Assembly (NCBI GenBank): GCA_028716765.1
Contig: JAQUPC010000001.1
Span: 1 to 49,798 of the forward strand
Direction of reading: 5' to 3'
Source of the DNA: Alphaproteobacteria bacterium
Lineage (GTDB): Bacteria; Pseudomonadota; Alphaproteobacteria; UBA9219
Length of the DNA: 49,798 nucleotides
The translations under genes were made by a program, and so were the position numbers. Shown here in pieces: positions 1 to 7,627 of the stretch (position 1 is its first letter; every line of letters begins with the position of its first letter). The notes under the pieces were generated by a model, which saw only the letters and a program-made list of their open reading frames with translations, was not told the DNA's origin and searched no databases.

Positions 1-122
1 TACCCCATCGGGCACACCGACTTAGGGCCCTCGGCAACGCGATCGTTCCGCAAATCGCGGCGCTCATCGGCCAAGGAATCCTCGACTACGAGCGATCCCT
101 CCGATTGCAACCGGCTAGTTGA
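1..122 (+). CDS. DNA methyltransferase, C-terminal fragment
   Basis: The reading frame that enters the window in phase 3 ends at the TGA at 120-122. Its last 39 residues include the string LRALGNAIVPQIAALIG. Many cytosine-C5 and other phage or element DNA methylases end in this 'ALGNAIVPQ' motif, so this is the tail of a methylase whose catalytic part lies left of the window. It would protect element or host DNA by modification. The next gene starts about 12 bases downstream, so they may share an operon. Family membership is likely. The exact methylation type cannot be told from the tail. Confidence 0.65.
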   Translation, partial: PHRAHRLRALGNAIVPQIAALIGQGILDYERSLRLQPAS

Positions 123-134
123 GGAGCCATGGGT

Positions 135-476
135 ATGAGAGAATATCTTCAACGTCCATGGGAAACCGATCCCGAAGGGATTTATGATCTTCGGGCCGCG
201 CTGCGCGTCTGGAACGATTTCGCCGACGAGTTCGGGTTGCCGCAGGTTCAGAAGCTGACAGAGAGACATGAGGCGAAACTTAAAGCCCGTTTGCGGGATA
301 CCCACGGCATTTCAGAGTGGGCCAGCGTTCTGAACAAAATCCGCGACAGCCTTTTTTTGCGCGGCGGCAATAAGGAAGGCTGGCACATCGACCTTGACTT
401 CGTCCTGCAGGAAGGGCCGTTCAGTAAACTCAGGGAAGGGGCGTACAGCGACGTCACGGAGGCGCTCCATGATTAA
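135..476 (+). CDS. Small phage-type protein with a GW-x-D-x-D tail motif
   Basis: This is a 113-residue soluble protein. The C-terminal part reads SLFLRGGNKEGWHIDLDFVL, which resembles the conserved end found on many phage replication or replisome-organiser proteins (SxFLxG...GWxxDFDWLL). Here the N-terminal DNA-binding part of those proteins is missing, so it may be a detached domain. An ATG also occurs at 129, but the GAGGAG at 121-126 is correctly spaced only for the ATG at 135. It overlaps the next gene by 8 bases, as in an operon. Function is unknown. Confidence 0.6.
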   Translation: MREYLQRPWETDPEGIYDLRAALRVWNDFADEFGLPQVQKLTERHEAKLKARLRDTHGISEWASVLNKIRDSLFLRGGNKEGWHIDLDFVLQEGPFSKLREGAYSDVTEALHD

Positions 477-657
477 TCCCTATGGCGAAAGCCGTGTGTT
501 TCCCGAAAAGCTCATGCGTAGGGGCTGGCGCACAATGAATATGCTGGCGGTCAGCCTCTGCGACAAACGCCTGACATGGCCGGAGAGAGAATTCATTCAA
601 CGCCTTGGCGACAGGCTCTATGGCACACGCAAAACCGGCGAGGGCCGCCATGAGTAA
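469..657 (+). CDS. Small hypothetical protein
   Basis: This is a 62-residue basic protein starting MINPYGESRVFPEKLMRR. Its start overlaps the end of the preceding gene and its TAA lies inside the start of the next gene. That tight overlapping packing supports translation. The frame is open further upstream, but the ATG at 469 is the start that fits the operon. I recognise no domain. Confidence 0.5.
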   Translation: MINPYGESRVFPEKLMRRGWRTMNMLAVSLCDKRLTWPEREFIQRLGDRLYGTRKTGEGRHE

Positions 658-1111
658 AACTTATTGGACGGCCTCGCTTGTGGAAGAGCGTATGGAGGAA
701 GCGGCCAGCGTTTTGAAGCGGCTCCCTCAGGTCAGGGTGAAAGGGTATTTCAACGTTTGGCCCACGATCATCCCCGAGTTCAGCGATTTGGTCGGGCGTG
801 AACCGAGGCCAATGAAAAGGCCTTGCCCGAGCCCGTCCGAGATTACCCGCATGGAAGAAACCCTGAGCTGGACGGTCGGCCTCGATCCCGTCGACGCCAA
901 AATTGTTTGGATGCGGGCTTATGGGGAACGTTGGAAGCGCATATGCGCCAAATTCGGCATATCGCGCTCAGGTGCAGACCAGCATTGGCTTTATGCCTTG
1001 GCCGTCATTGCATGGCGTCTGAATGGCAGCTCAATCCCGAAGAACATGACACGCAATCGCATGTTGGCTCTTGTTCGCTACGGGCAGGATGGAAACGGCA
1101 GTTTTGAATAA
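650..1111 (+). CDS. DUF6362-family protein
   Basis: This is a 153-residue protein. The pattern of an acidic helix (VEERMEEAASVLKRLP), then VKGYFNVWP, then RMEETLSWTVGLDPVDAKIVW, then ERWKRICAKFGISRSGADQHW matches what I know of DUF6362. That family has a sigma-70-region-4-like HTH and occurs in alphaproteobacterial prophages and elements. Residues about 100-130 form the HTH. It probably binds DNA, and its target is unknown. The ATG at 650 overlaps the previous stop and has GAGGG at 640-644. It is the last gene of the short left-hand operon. Confidence 0.7.
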   Translation: MSKTYWTASLVEERMEEAASVLKRLPQVRVKGYFNVWPTIIPEFSDLVGREPRPMKRPCPSPSEITRMEETLSWTVGLDPVDAKIVWMRAYGERWKRICAKFGISRSGADQHWLYALAVIAWRLNGSSIPKNMTRNRMLALVRYGQDGNGSFE

Positions 1112-1211
1112 AAACTGGATGCGGAACTAAGGATTCGACTAGACTCTTTTCAGTTTACTTGGGGTCTTCTTTAAGTAAGTATTCGCAGGTTAGCTTTTAA
1201 AGCGATCGCAC

Positions 1212-2807
1212 ATGTCCTCTATTACGCGTAAACGCGAAATCGGTCCTTTAGACGGCACACCGCTCAAACGGATGTTCTGGTCGATCATTAGTGACTATGG
1301 GCTCAGGACAGGGATTTGCGAACTTGTCGATAATGCAATCGATCTGTGGATGATTGCTGGCTGCAAGAAGCCTCTCCATATCAATATTGATCTCAACATC
1401 CGTCAGCAGATCATTCGAGTGACAGACAACGCTGGGGGCGTGAAGAAGGAGGATTTGGCTCTTCTCGTTGCGCCAGGAGGAAGCAGGAATGATCCAGATA
1501 ATGCTGTAATTGGCATATTCGGAGTTGGGGGTAAGAGGGCAGGCGTTGCTCTCGGCGAGCGCGTTAATATTAAAACACGCGCTGGGCGTGCCGATACTTA
1601 CGAAATTGAAATAACGCCCGAATGGCTTAAGTCAGATGATTGGCACTTACCATACAGTGAGGTTCCTGACGTTTCCATTAGTACAACGGAAGTTGAAATC
1701 TCACATTTGAGACGAGTCCTTATCAAAGATGACATCGAAGATATTCAAACCCATATTGGCGAGACTTACGCACGGTTTCTGAAACAAGGCTGCACAATTC
1801 AGGTAAATGAATCGTCGCCGACGGCACCCCTATTATTTGAATCTTGGTCATATCCACCCGGCCAATCGCCGAAACGCGCAACGTTCGATGTTGATCTGGC
1901 TGCTGGAGAAATGATTAAGGCAACGATAACTGGTGGCCTTATAAGCGATCGTGATCCGAAAATTGAGAACTACGGGGTTTACTTCTATTGTAACCATCGC
2001 TTGATTGTAAAAGAGCTGCGCGAACGCCAGGTCGGATATAATGTATCGTCCGAAGCGGGCGTTCCGCATCCCGATGCCTCTCTCTGCCGCGTTATCGTTG
2101 AACTCGAAGGCGCAGCTAAGCTAATGCCGTGGAACAGCAGCAAAAGTGGAATCAACTATAATCATTCAGCGTTCGAGCGCACAAGGCCTACCATTATTCA
2201 ACTTGTGACGCACTTCAGTTCTCTATCACGTCGCCTAAAGAATGACTGGAAGCGACAGGTATTTCAGTTCGATACTGGGACAATTCAGGAGATTGAACCC
2301 GACGATTCAGCACTCAAAAACCCTTTGGTTCTGCCACCACTTCCTAAAGTGCGTAAGAAGCCCATTGAAAAGCTGAAAGCAAAAAACAAACGCATCTTGG
2401 ACAACAAACCCTGGACGTTGGGCTTTCTCGAGTCCATGGCGGCCATCGATATAGTTACGCATCAGCACTATGAAACAAAGAATCGCATTGCACTTCTTTT
2501 GCTTGATAGCAATTTTGAGATCGCGCTCAAAGAATTCGTTGTTCATGAGGATTCGCTGTTTCCCAAGAAAAAATATAATACCACCAAACTTGAATCGTTA
2601 TTTGCCAATCGAACAGATGTAATTAGGGAAATTACCCAGCACCTTTCAATTCCCCCCGAACTTATCTCAAAGGCTAAGCACTACTACGGTCTTCGAAACA
2701 AGCTGATACACGAGCGCGTCACCGTTGACGTAACAGAAGCAGATATCCGCAGCTACAGAATGACTGTCGAAAAAATACTAAAGCTGCTTTTTGGCCTTAA
2801 GTTCTAA
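1212..2807 (+). CDS. GHKL ATPase with C-terminal HEPN-like domain, putative defence protein
   Basis: This is a 531-residue soluble protein. The N-terminus has the three GHKL ATP-binding motifs: ELVDNAID near residues 37-44 (N box), DNAGGV near 73 (G1) and GIFGVGGKRAG near 102-112 (G2). This is the style of MORC or MutL-like ATPases. Residues about 400-531 are helical (NRIALLLLDSNFEIALKEF) and end in RNKLIH at 495-500, an R-X4-H motif as in HEPN RNases. A nucleotide sensor fused to a putative RNase suggests an abortive-infection or other defence protein; that is inference. It is a single gene, more AT-rich than its neighbours, between the DUF6362 operon and the secreted-protein genes. No clear Shine-Dalgarno sequence precedes the ATG. 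Confidence 0.65.
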   Translation: MSSITRKREIGPLDGTPLKRMFWSIISDYGLRTGICELVDNAIDLWMIAGCKKPLHINIDLNIRQQIIRVTDNAGGVKKEDLALLVAPGGSRNDPDNAVIGIFGVGGKRAGVALGERVNIKTRAGRADTYEIEITPEWLKSDDWHLPYSEVPDVSISTTEVEISHLRRVLIKDDIEDIQTHIGETYARFLKQGCTIQVNESSPTAPLLFESWSYPPGQSPKRATFDVDLAAGEMIKATITGGLISDRDPKIENYGVYFYCNHRLIVKELRERQVGYNVSSEAGVPHPDASLCRVIVELEGAAKLMPWNSSKSGINYNHSAFERTRPTIIQLVTHFSSLSRRLKNDWKRQVFQFDTGTIQEIEPDDSALKNPLVLPPLPKVRKKPIEKLKAKNKRILDNKPWTLGFLESMAAIDIVTHQHYETKNRIALLLLDSNFEIALKEFVVHEDSLFPKKKYNTTKLESLFANRTDVIREITQHLSIPPELISKAKHYYGLRNKLIHERVTVDVTEADIRSYRMTVEKILKLLFGLKF

Positions 2808-3108
2808 CGGAACAATCATATTGCTTAAGAAAATTTGTCCAGCGGGCATTTTGAGAGCGGACAAAAAGCCCTATTTAGCGGTATCCTTGGAATATGCTCG
2901 CGGAAGGCGTGTGAGACGAAACGCCCATGAGCTATGTACGCCGCACTTAGTGAAAGCGCGGTTTTTTCGACAACCCAACATTCAGGCGATAGCCGTCACA
3001 GACGGGTTTTTCGCCGCGCCGGGAGCGCCTTTGCGCTCATGCCGCCGGCGCGGGTGAAGACTCGTGTCCTGCGGTGCGCGCACCTGAAAACCTGGAAAAG
3101 GAAAAAAC
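2808..3108 (+). other. Intergenic region with two small terminator-like hairpins
   Basis: No convincing gene lies here. A weak hairpin (CCGC 2941-2944, GCGG 2958-2961, then six Ts) and a second one (CCGTC 2993-2997, GACGG 3001-3005, then a T-run) could end the transcript of the ATPase gene. They may also belong to the leader of the next gene. The rest shows nothing I can interpret. Confidence 0.4.
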
Positions 3109-3396
3109 ATGATGAACAAAACGAAAGCGGCGGCGCTAGTCGCTGCCGCAGTCCTCCACGCATGTCCGGCGCTGGCGCAGAACACAGTGACTCCTGTAGC
3201 GCCAATCTATCCAACGCAGGATCAGCAAACCGGGCAGAGATGGGGCACAACGCTTCTGGTGGCATGTCCGGACGGGTATCAGCTTTCATTTGATCCGCCT
3301 CCTCCTGCCGGAATTTATGCTGAACAACAGCAACAAACCGGCCCCACCTGTGTGCCAATGGCTGCGCTGCAACCGGCAGGGTCGGCCCATGAATAA
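3109..3396 (+). CDS. Small exported protein of unknown function
   Basis: This is a 95-residue protein with a clear signal peptide: MNKTKAAALVAAAVLHACPALA followed by an AQN cleavage site. The mature part is short and rich in Gln and Pro (FDPPPPAG, YAEQQQQTG) with two Cys that could pair. The start is the first of two ATGs at 3109/3112, preceded by GGAAAAGGAAAA. It overlaps the next exported protein by 8 bases, so the two are probably made together, perhaps as parts of a surface or pilus-tip structure. I recognise no family. Confidence 0.6.
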   Translation: MMNKTKAAALVAAAVLHACPALAQNTVTPVAPIYPTQDQQTGQRWGTTLLVACPDGYQLSFDPPPPAGIYAEQQQQTGPTCVPMAALQPAGSAHE

Positions 3397-3964
3397 TGTT
3401 CTCAGAACGGCAACTGTGCTTGGCTTTTTCGCCATCAGCGGCATAACGCATCCTTCCTGGGCCGCCGGAAAAGCCGCCGGACTTTCTTGCGTCAACCCGT
3501 CCAACGGCATCACAACGACAGCCAGCGACGCCGGAGACGACCTTTTGGCCTGCGTTGGAGGCACATGGCACAGCATGATCTTTGGCTCCGGCGTTCCTTC
3601 CGGCGCGGTTGAGGCGTTTAATCTTGTCTCATGCCCGTCGGGCTGGGTGGACGTTCCCGCTCTGGCAGGACGCACGATTATTGGTGCCGGTTCCGGTGCC
3701 GGTCTGACGCCGCGCGCGCTCGGTAATTATGGCGGCGAGGAACGGCACAAAATGCTTCTTAGCGAACTTGTGCCTCATACCGTCACGATGACCATCGGGG
3801 GCAGCGATAAAGGCGGGGCTGGAAATGGCTATGCCTATAGCGATAACGCAGGCGGTTCAACGGTTCTGGCCGTCTATAGAAAAACCTCAAACAGCGTTGG
3901 CGGCGGAAGTCCGTTCAACGTGATGATGCCTTTCTACACGCTTCATTACTGCATGAAGCAGTAA
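3389..3964 (+). CDS. Exported protein with phage tail-collar-like domain
   Basis: This is a 191-residue protein. A signal peptide (MNNVLRTATVLGFFAISGI, then HPSWAAG) is followed by a short Cys-containing stretch. From about residue 70 the sequence follows the tail-collar plan: SGAVEAFNLVSCPSGWV, then GGEERHKMLLSELVPHTVTM, then SPFNVMMPFYTLHYCMK at the end. Phage collar or tail-fibre domains bind receptors. A signal peptide on one suggests a conjugative pilus-tip adhesin rather than a virion part (inference). The ATG at 3389 overlaps the previous stop; the longer frame upstream is a shadow of that gene. A weak hairpin follows. Confidence 0.65.
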   Translation: MNNVLRTATVLGFFAISGITHPSWAAGKAAGLSCVNPSNGITTTASDAGDDLLACVGGTWHSMIFGSGVPSGAVEAFNLVSCPSGWVDVPALAGRTIIGAGSGAGLTPRALGNYGGEERHKMLLSELVPHTVTMTIGGSDKGGAGNGYAYSDNAGGSTVLAVYRKTSNSVGGGSPFNVMMPFYTLHYCMKQ

Positions 3965-3980
3965 GAACGGCCCGAAAAAC

Positions 3981-4001
3981 GATCCGGAAAACGCCTGGAT
4001 C
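3981..4001 (+). terminator. Small hairpin between genes
   Basis: GATCCGG at 3981-3987 can pair with CC-T-GGATC ending at 4001, with one bulged base. Only a short T-rich stretch follows. It lies 35 bases before the next start codon and fits the element-wide habit of a hairpin ahead of each gene. Confidence 0.35.
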
Positions 4002-4036
4002 ATTTGTTACCCAAACAAACCCCAGCGAGGTGCGCT

Positions 4037-4396
4037 ATGCACAGCGACAGAAACGATATTGCTCCCGTCCAGGCGGCCCAAAGCCTGACGCCGTGGTGGA
4101 TGACGCGAATTCAGGAGTTTGACGGGCTGGAAATACAACCGTGCAAGGTTGTCGGCTTTGCCTCGGAGGATCGGGAAATTATGGCTCCGTGCGAGCCTGA
4201 ATACGCCTCTTTCTGGACGGTGTACGGTCATTACAAGCCGGTCGGAGCGTGCGGCGGCGTTGACGCTTTCGAGGATTTCAAAACCGAGGCTGAAGCCCGG
4301 AAGTTCCACGACAGGTTGCTCGCGGTCTATCCGCATCTTTCCGGCGAAAAAAAGCAGTTTTCCCGTCAACAACCACGAAAGGAGTTTGCGCCATAG
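4037..4396 (+). CDS. Hypothetical protein
   Basis: This is a 119-residue soluble protein with no signal peptide or membrane segment. The middle part (PEYASFWTVYGHYKPVGACG) and the following helix (EAEARKFHDRLLAVYP) suggest a small alpha/beta fold. The ATG at 4037 is chosen over an upstream start at 4004 because GCGAGG precedes it. I do not recognise it. It belongs to a plus-strand string of small element genes (3.1-5.4 kb). Confidence 0.5.
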   Translation: MHSDRNDIAPVQAAQSLTPWWMTRIQEFDGLEIQPCKVVGFASEDREIMAPCEPEYASFWTVYGHYKPVGACGGVDAFEDFKTEAEARKFHDRLLAVYPHLSGEKKQFSRQQPRKEFAP

Positions 4397-4489
4397 ATTA
4401 TTTCTCATGACCAGGGCGGCGTAAACGTCTCCGGCGTTTCGCTGTCGAAATTCATTTTCCCAAATCGCATTCAAACAGGCAGGTGTCCC

Positions 4490-4786
4490 ATGCATACACG
4501 CATTAACGAAACGTCGACCCTTCTTTTGCTGTTCGACCTTGTTTTGACGCAAGCCATCGAACGCTATGGGGAAATGCAGCCCCAGGAAATTCGCAAGGCG
4601 ATAAAGACGGAATGGAAAGACCAGACCGCCGTCTTGCTGCGCGAGTTCCTCTTCAAGTCGGGGCCCGGCGGCAGCAAGGGCATTCCCGAGCTTTGCCATC
4701 GCGCAAGAAAGGACGGTAACGGAATCTACATCGAGCCCCGGCGCAGCCACAAGGCCAGACATTCATTCGAAGGGTGTCATCGGTGA
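4490..4786 (+). CDS. Hypothetical protein
   Basis: This is a 98-residue protein, helical in its first two thirds (LLLLFDLVLTQAIERYGEM) with a basic, His/Arg-rich tail. It has no recognised family. A bulged hairpin (GCG-AAACG paired with CGTTTCGC, about 4413-4436) lies in front of it. Its 3' end overlaps the start of the next gene, which supports both being real. Confidence 0.45.
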   Translation: MHTRINETSTLLLLFDLVLTQAIERYGEMQPQEIRKAIKTEWKDQTAVLLREFLFKSGPGGSKGIPELCHRARKDGNGIYIEPRRSHKARHSFEGCHR

Positions 4787-5220
4787 ATTCCTCGCTGCCG
4801 TTGAACGCCATGAGAATTGGCGTCACATGGCCGATCACGGAAGGCGGCATCGGTGTGACCGGACGGACGGACGCAACGGGGGAACCCTATATCGGGCTTT
4901 ACCCGTTGAATCCGGACGGTCAACCTGCCGGCCGGCCCATTGAATCGCCGAGGCCACGCCTGATGATACGTCTCGTCGCGGGTCATGATCGGGGCGTGGA
5001 GATTATCGTTTTCATCGAAGTCGAAATAACGGATCGGGGCCTGGAGGTTCGGGTTGCTCCCGGTCAGCCGGGGCTTCCCGGCTACGACGAGCATTTGGTG
5101 GCCCGTTGGGGCGACCCGTCGCCGCAGTTTCCTGATTATCCGGCAAACGCCAACTGGACAGTGATACCGTTTCCGGAAAAGGAAGAAATTCAGGGGGAAA
5201 AAGATGACCTTATGGGGTAA
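4783..5220 (+). CDS. Hypothetical protein
   Basis: This is a protein of about 145 residues rich in beta-strand, Gly and Pro (MRIGVTWPITEGGIGVTGRT, GVEIIVFIEVEITDRGLEVR). It has no signal peptide. Two GTG codons can start it, at 4774 and 4783. The GAAGG at 4769-4773 is correctly spaced only for 4783, so I use that one. It overlaps both neighbours. I do not recognise a family. Confidence 0.45.
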   Translation: MNSSLPLNAMRIGVTWPITEGGIGVTGRTDATGEPYIGLYPLNPDGQPAGRPIESPRPRLMIRLVAGHDRGVEIIVFIEVEITDRGLEVRVAPGQPGLPGYDEHLVARWGDPSPQFPDYPANANWTVIPFPEKEEIQGEKDDLMG

Positions 5221-5428
5221 AGCAGGCTTTTTCGTCGCAACCAAGCTATCGAAAAGCGGACTCATTAAGGCGCTGTTTTTTATCGCTTCAGCGTTCGTGT
5301 GTTCAACGAAAGCCAAACTTCTGTCGCTGGCAGGAGTCGTCGAAGGCATTTCGGAAAAGGGAAGGTCGCCCAAGCGTCCGGGCCAACAGCGCCGGGCGAA
5401 TATCGGGCCTCCTGCCTTGCGCCGCTGA
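5204..5428 (+). CDS. Possible small membrane protein
   Basis: This is a 74-residue frame with a good ribosome site (GGGGGAAAAAG directly before the ATG) and one hydrophobic stretch (LIKALFFIASAFVCSTKA). The tail is basic. It overlaps the previous gene by 17 bases and ends two bases before the convergent gene on the other strand. That fits a real last gene of the run, but it is short and unrecognised. Confidence 0.35.
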   Translation: MTLWGKAGFFVATKLSKSGLIKALFFIASAFVCSTKAKLLSLAGVVEGISEKGRSPKRPGQQRRANIGPPALRR

Positions 5429-5429
5429 T

Positions 5430-6740
5430 TTACAGAATTGGGCCAGCGATGACATTGCAAACGGTGCGGGAAAACTGACGGTCGATCTCCTGGTTGGTTC
5501 TGCCCCGTTTGAAGCGGTCATGTTCAAGAACCGGGACAAGGCGGGAACTGTTCTCGATGCGCTCGAACAGACGGCGCATGCGTTTTTTGCGTTCCCTATA
5601 AACGGGATCGTTGTAGCCCATCGTTTCAATAACCACGACAGGGTGGCGGACGCCTTGACCACGGCAACGAAGGACAAAATCGGGCAAACAAATCTCGCGC
5701 GGATCGTCCGTTTCTTCGGGGCCGATGTCGTAGAGGGGCTTTTCAATCGTGATCGCAATGTTGCGCTTCGTCAGTTCGTCGCGGCACGACATAAGCAGTT
5801 TGAGCGTTTCGCGTTCAAGCTGGCTATCGACGAGCGTCAGACGATTCCAGGCGACGCAGGGATGAGCGTAAGCATTGAGAAGTTCGACATCTTTGGCATC
5901 ACGGCTCGGCTGGGCCAACAATCCGATGACGAGATAAGGCGGGCGGCGCAGGTTCTCGCCTTCGCCGAACACCGTCAGCTTGCCGGTAACGGTGATGGGT
6001 TTGAGTTTGGAAAGCTTGGGATAGAGAGTGTTGTTCTCGATCCGGTCGAAGGTTTCGATAAACAGGCCATGGGGACGCTTCCAATCCTTCGGAGCATTTT
6101 CCAGGTCCTTCTTGAGGCCGTAATAGTCACGGAGCGACGTTGCGAACCAACGGGAGAGTTCCTGACCCGGTGCCAGGATAAAATTCGCCGCTGCTCGTTT
6201 AAGACGGGCAATTTGATCTTCGTGCTCGCCGTGGAGAGGTTCGTCGGAATTGAAAATATCAAGCCTGGCTTCATGCAAAAGGGAACAAAGAACTCTGGCC
6301 AAAGCCGGACGCGACCGATTGGTTGTGGCAGGGGACGTGCCGTGCGAACGCGCCACAAGTTTGTCGCCAAAATTACGCACGATATGAAGCCGATGTTCAT
6401 CCTCCGGTGCCTGTCGCCGATATGATTTGATCAGTTTCTTTTGCTCATGAGGCTCACGGGCAAAATCGCAGCTGTCGCGATGCGGCGTTCCTTTGCCTTC
6501 AGCTTCACGCCGGATATGCATGCCTGAGACAAGAAACAGCAAAGGTGATTGTTTCGCGTCGGGGCGGCAATCACAGTGGAAGCAGCGCTGTTTTTCATAA
6601 TGGAAGGATACGACCCTGGCCCCGGCGGCGCGGTAACTGGTTTCAGCGAAACGGCCAAAGGCGCTACGCAGTTTTCTGTCCTCGTCGGCTGACAAGGGAA
6701 AAACCACCGAACGCGAAGAATCGGATGAATAGCGCAACAT
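5430..6740 (-). CDS. DUF1173-like protein with C-terminal nuclease-like motif
   Basis: This is a 436-residue protein. Near the N-terminus the string CFHCDCRPDAKQSPLLFLV looks like a metal-binding CxxCxC patch. It is followed by a His-containing segment (GTPHRDSCDFAR). Near the C-terminus LPDFVLRC...HPVVVIETMGY resembles the D...ExK-type core of PD-(D/E)XK nucleases. The layout reminds me of DUF1173, a plasmid and element family from Alphaproteobacteria, but I am not certain. It is the only minus-strand gene in this part and is divergent from the SprT-like gene. AAAAGG lies 8 bases before the ATG. Confidence 0.5.
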   Translation of the reverse strand: MLRYSSDSSRSVVFPLSADEDRKLRSAFGRFAETSYRAAGARVVSFHYEKQRCFHCDCRPDAKQSPLLFLVSGMHIRREAEGKGTPHRDSCDFAREPHEQKKLIKSYRRQAPEDEHRLHIVRNFGDKLVARSHGTSPATTNRSRPALARVLCSLLHEARLDIFNSDEPLHGEHEDQIARLKRAAANFILAPGQELSRWFATSLRDYYGLKKDLENAPKDWKRPHGLFIETFDRIENNTLYPKLSKLKPITVTGKLTVFGEGENLRRPPYLVIGLLAQPSRDAKDVELLNAYAHPCVAWNRLTLVDSQLERETLKLLMSCRDELTKRNIAITIEKPLYDIGPEETDDPREICLPDFVLRCRGQGVRHPVVVIETMGYNDPVYRERKKRMRRLFERIENSSRLVPVLEHDRFKRGRTNQEIDRQFSRTVCNVIAGPIL

Positions 6741-6771
6741 CGTTAAAACCTTTTATTAACCTTAATGAGAA

Positions 6772-6781
6772 CGTTTAAACG
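6772..6781. promoter_or_regulatory. Palindrome in divergent promoter region
   Basis: CGTTTAAACG is a perfect 10-base palindrome in the 147-base gap between the divergent genes at 6740 and 6888. Its position suits an operator. No protein is known to bind it. Confidence 0.25.
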
Positions 6782-6811
6782 CCTTCACTTCCAAAATCCT
6801 GAATTTTAGCT

Positions 6812-6842
6812 CCCCGGAAAGCGCTTACGCGCTCATTCCGGG
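6812..6842 (+). terminator. Strong leader hairpin
   Basis: CCCGGAA (6813-6819) pairs with TTCCGGG (6836-6842). Inside it AGCGC pairs with GCGCT around a TTAC loop, giving about 12 pairs. It lies 45 bases before the SprT-like start codon and has no long T-run. It could shape the leader of that gene. Confidence 0.5.
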
Positions 6843-6887
6843 AAGATTTATTAGCCGATCACTATAAACAAAGGAAGGAAATATATT

Positions 6888-7574
6888 ATGAAAGCAGGAA
6901 ACGTCCATACGACGCGCGAAAGCTGGTTGCGTTCGGCAACGAACGAACTACGGCCCTATTTTGAGAAACTCGGTTATACGCTGCCTGAGAAAATCAGGTT
7001 TGCCATTGCCTTCACGTCGGGCGGCAAAAAGGGGGTGGCGGGGGAATGCTGGCATCCCGAAGCCTCGGCAGACCGCCATCACGAAATCATCATTAAATCC
7101 GACAAGGACGATCCAGTCGAGATTCTGGGCATTCTTGTCCATGAGCTTGTTCACACGCTCATGCCTACAACGGAAAAACACGGAAATGCTTTCAAGGCCG
7201 CAGCGTTACGTGTGGGGCTTGAAGGCCAAATGCGTCAAACAAAACCTGCGCCCATTCTCGCGGAGTATTTGCAAAAGCTGGCCGCGAACCTTGGCCCGAT
7301 CCCTCACGCCAGGTTGGACTTTTCCAGCACTTCGGATGTTCCGAAGAAACAAAAGATGCGCATGTTGAAAGCGGAATGCGGCGCTTCCTGCGGTTACACC
7401 ATTCGCCTTTCGACGAAATGGGCGAAGGCAGGCCTTCCTGTTTGCCCGATCAATCCCGATCACGGAAAGCTTGTTTGCGATATTTCCGAGGACACCGAAG
7501 ACGACGTCATAACGCACGTCAATTTTTCGAATACGCACAACGCATCGGCGAAACGCCGAATACCTGAGCGGTAA
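6888..7574 (+). CDS. SprT-like zinc metallopeptidase
   Basis: This is a 228-residue protein. Residues 85-89 read HELVH, the HExxH zinc site of SprT-like proteases, followed by HTLMPTTEKHGNAFKAAA, which supplies the third ligand region (H...H-G-x-x-F). Near residues 163-190 the pattern ECGASCGY...CPINPDHGKLVC looks like a zinc ribbon. Proteins of this kind are common in plasmids and prophages and may cleave DNA-bound proteins. The substrate here is unknown. GGAAGGAAA precedes the ATG. A 12-pair hairpin sits in its leader. Confidence 0.7.
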   Translation: MKAGNVHTTRESWLRSATNELRPYFEKLGYTLPEKIRFAIAFTSGGKKGVAGECWHPEASADRHHEIIIKSDKDDPVEILGILVHELVHTLMPTTEKHGNAFKAAALRVGLEGQMRQTKPAPILAEYLQKLAANLGPIPHARLDFSSTSDVPKKQKMRMLKAECGASCGYTIRLSTKWAKAGLPVCPINPDHGKLVCDISEDTEDDVITHVNFSNTHNASAKRRIPER

Positions 7575-7627
7575 AGCCGATCATTCAGCACTGAAATATT
7601 AGCAAGAAACTTTGAATGGAGGGGTAT

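Noticed and set aside
2791..3057. Plus-strand frame after the ATPase gene
   Set aside because: It starts inside the previous gene, has no ribosome site and reads through the hairpins.
5520..6425. Plus-strand frame of 301 codons
   Set aside because: It lies opposite the nuclease-like gene, which has a better start and recognisable motifs.
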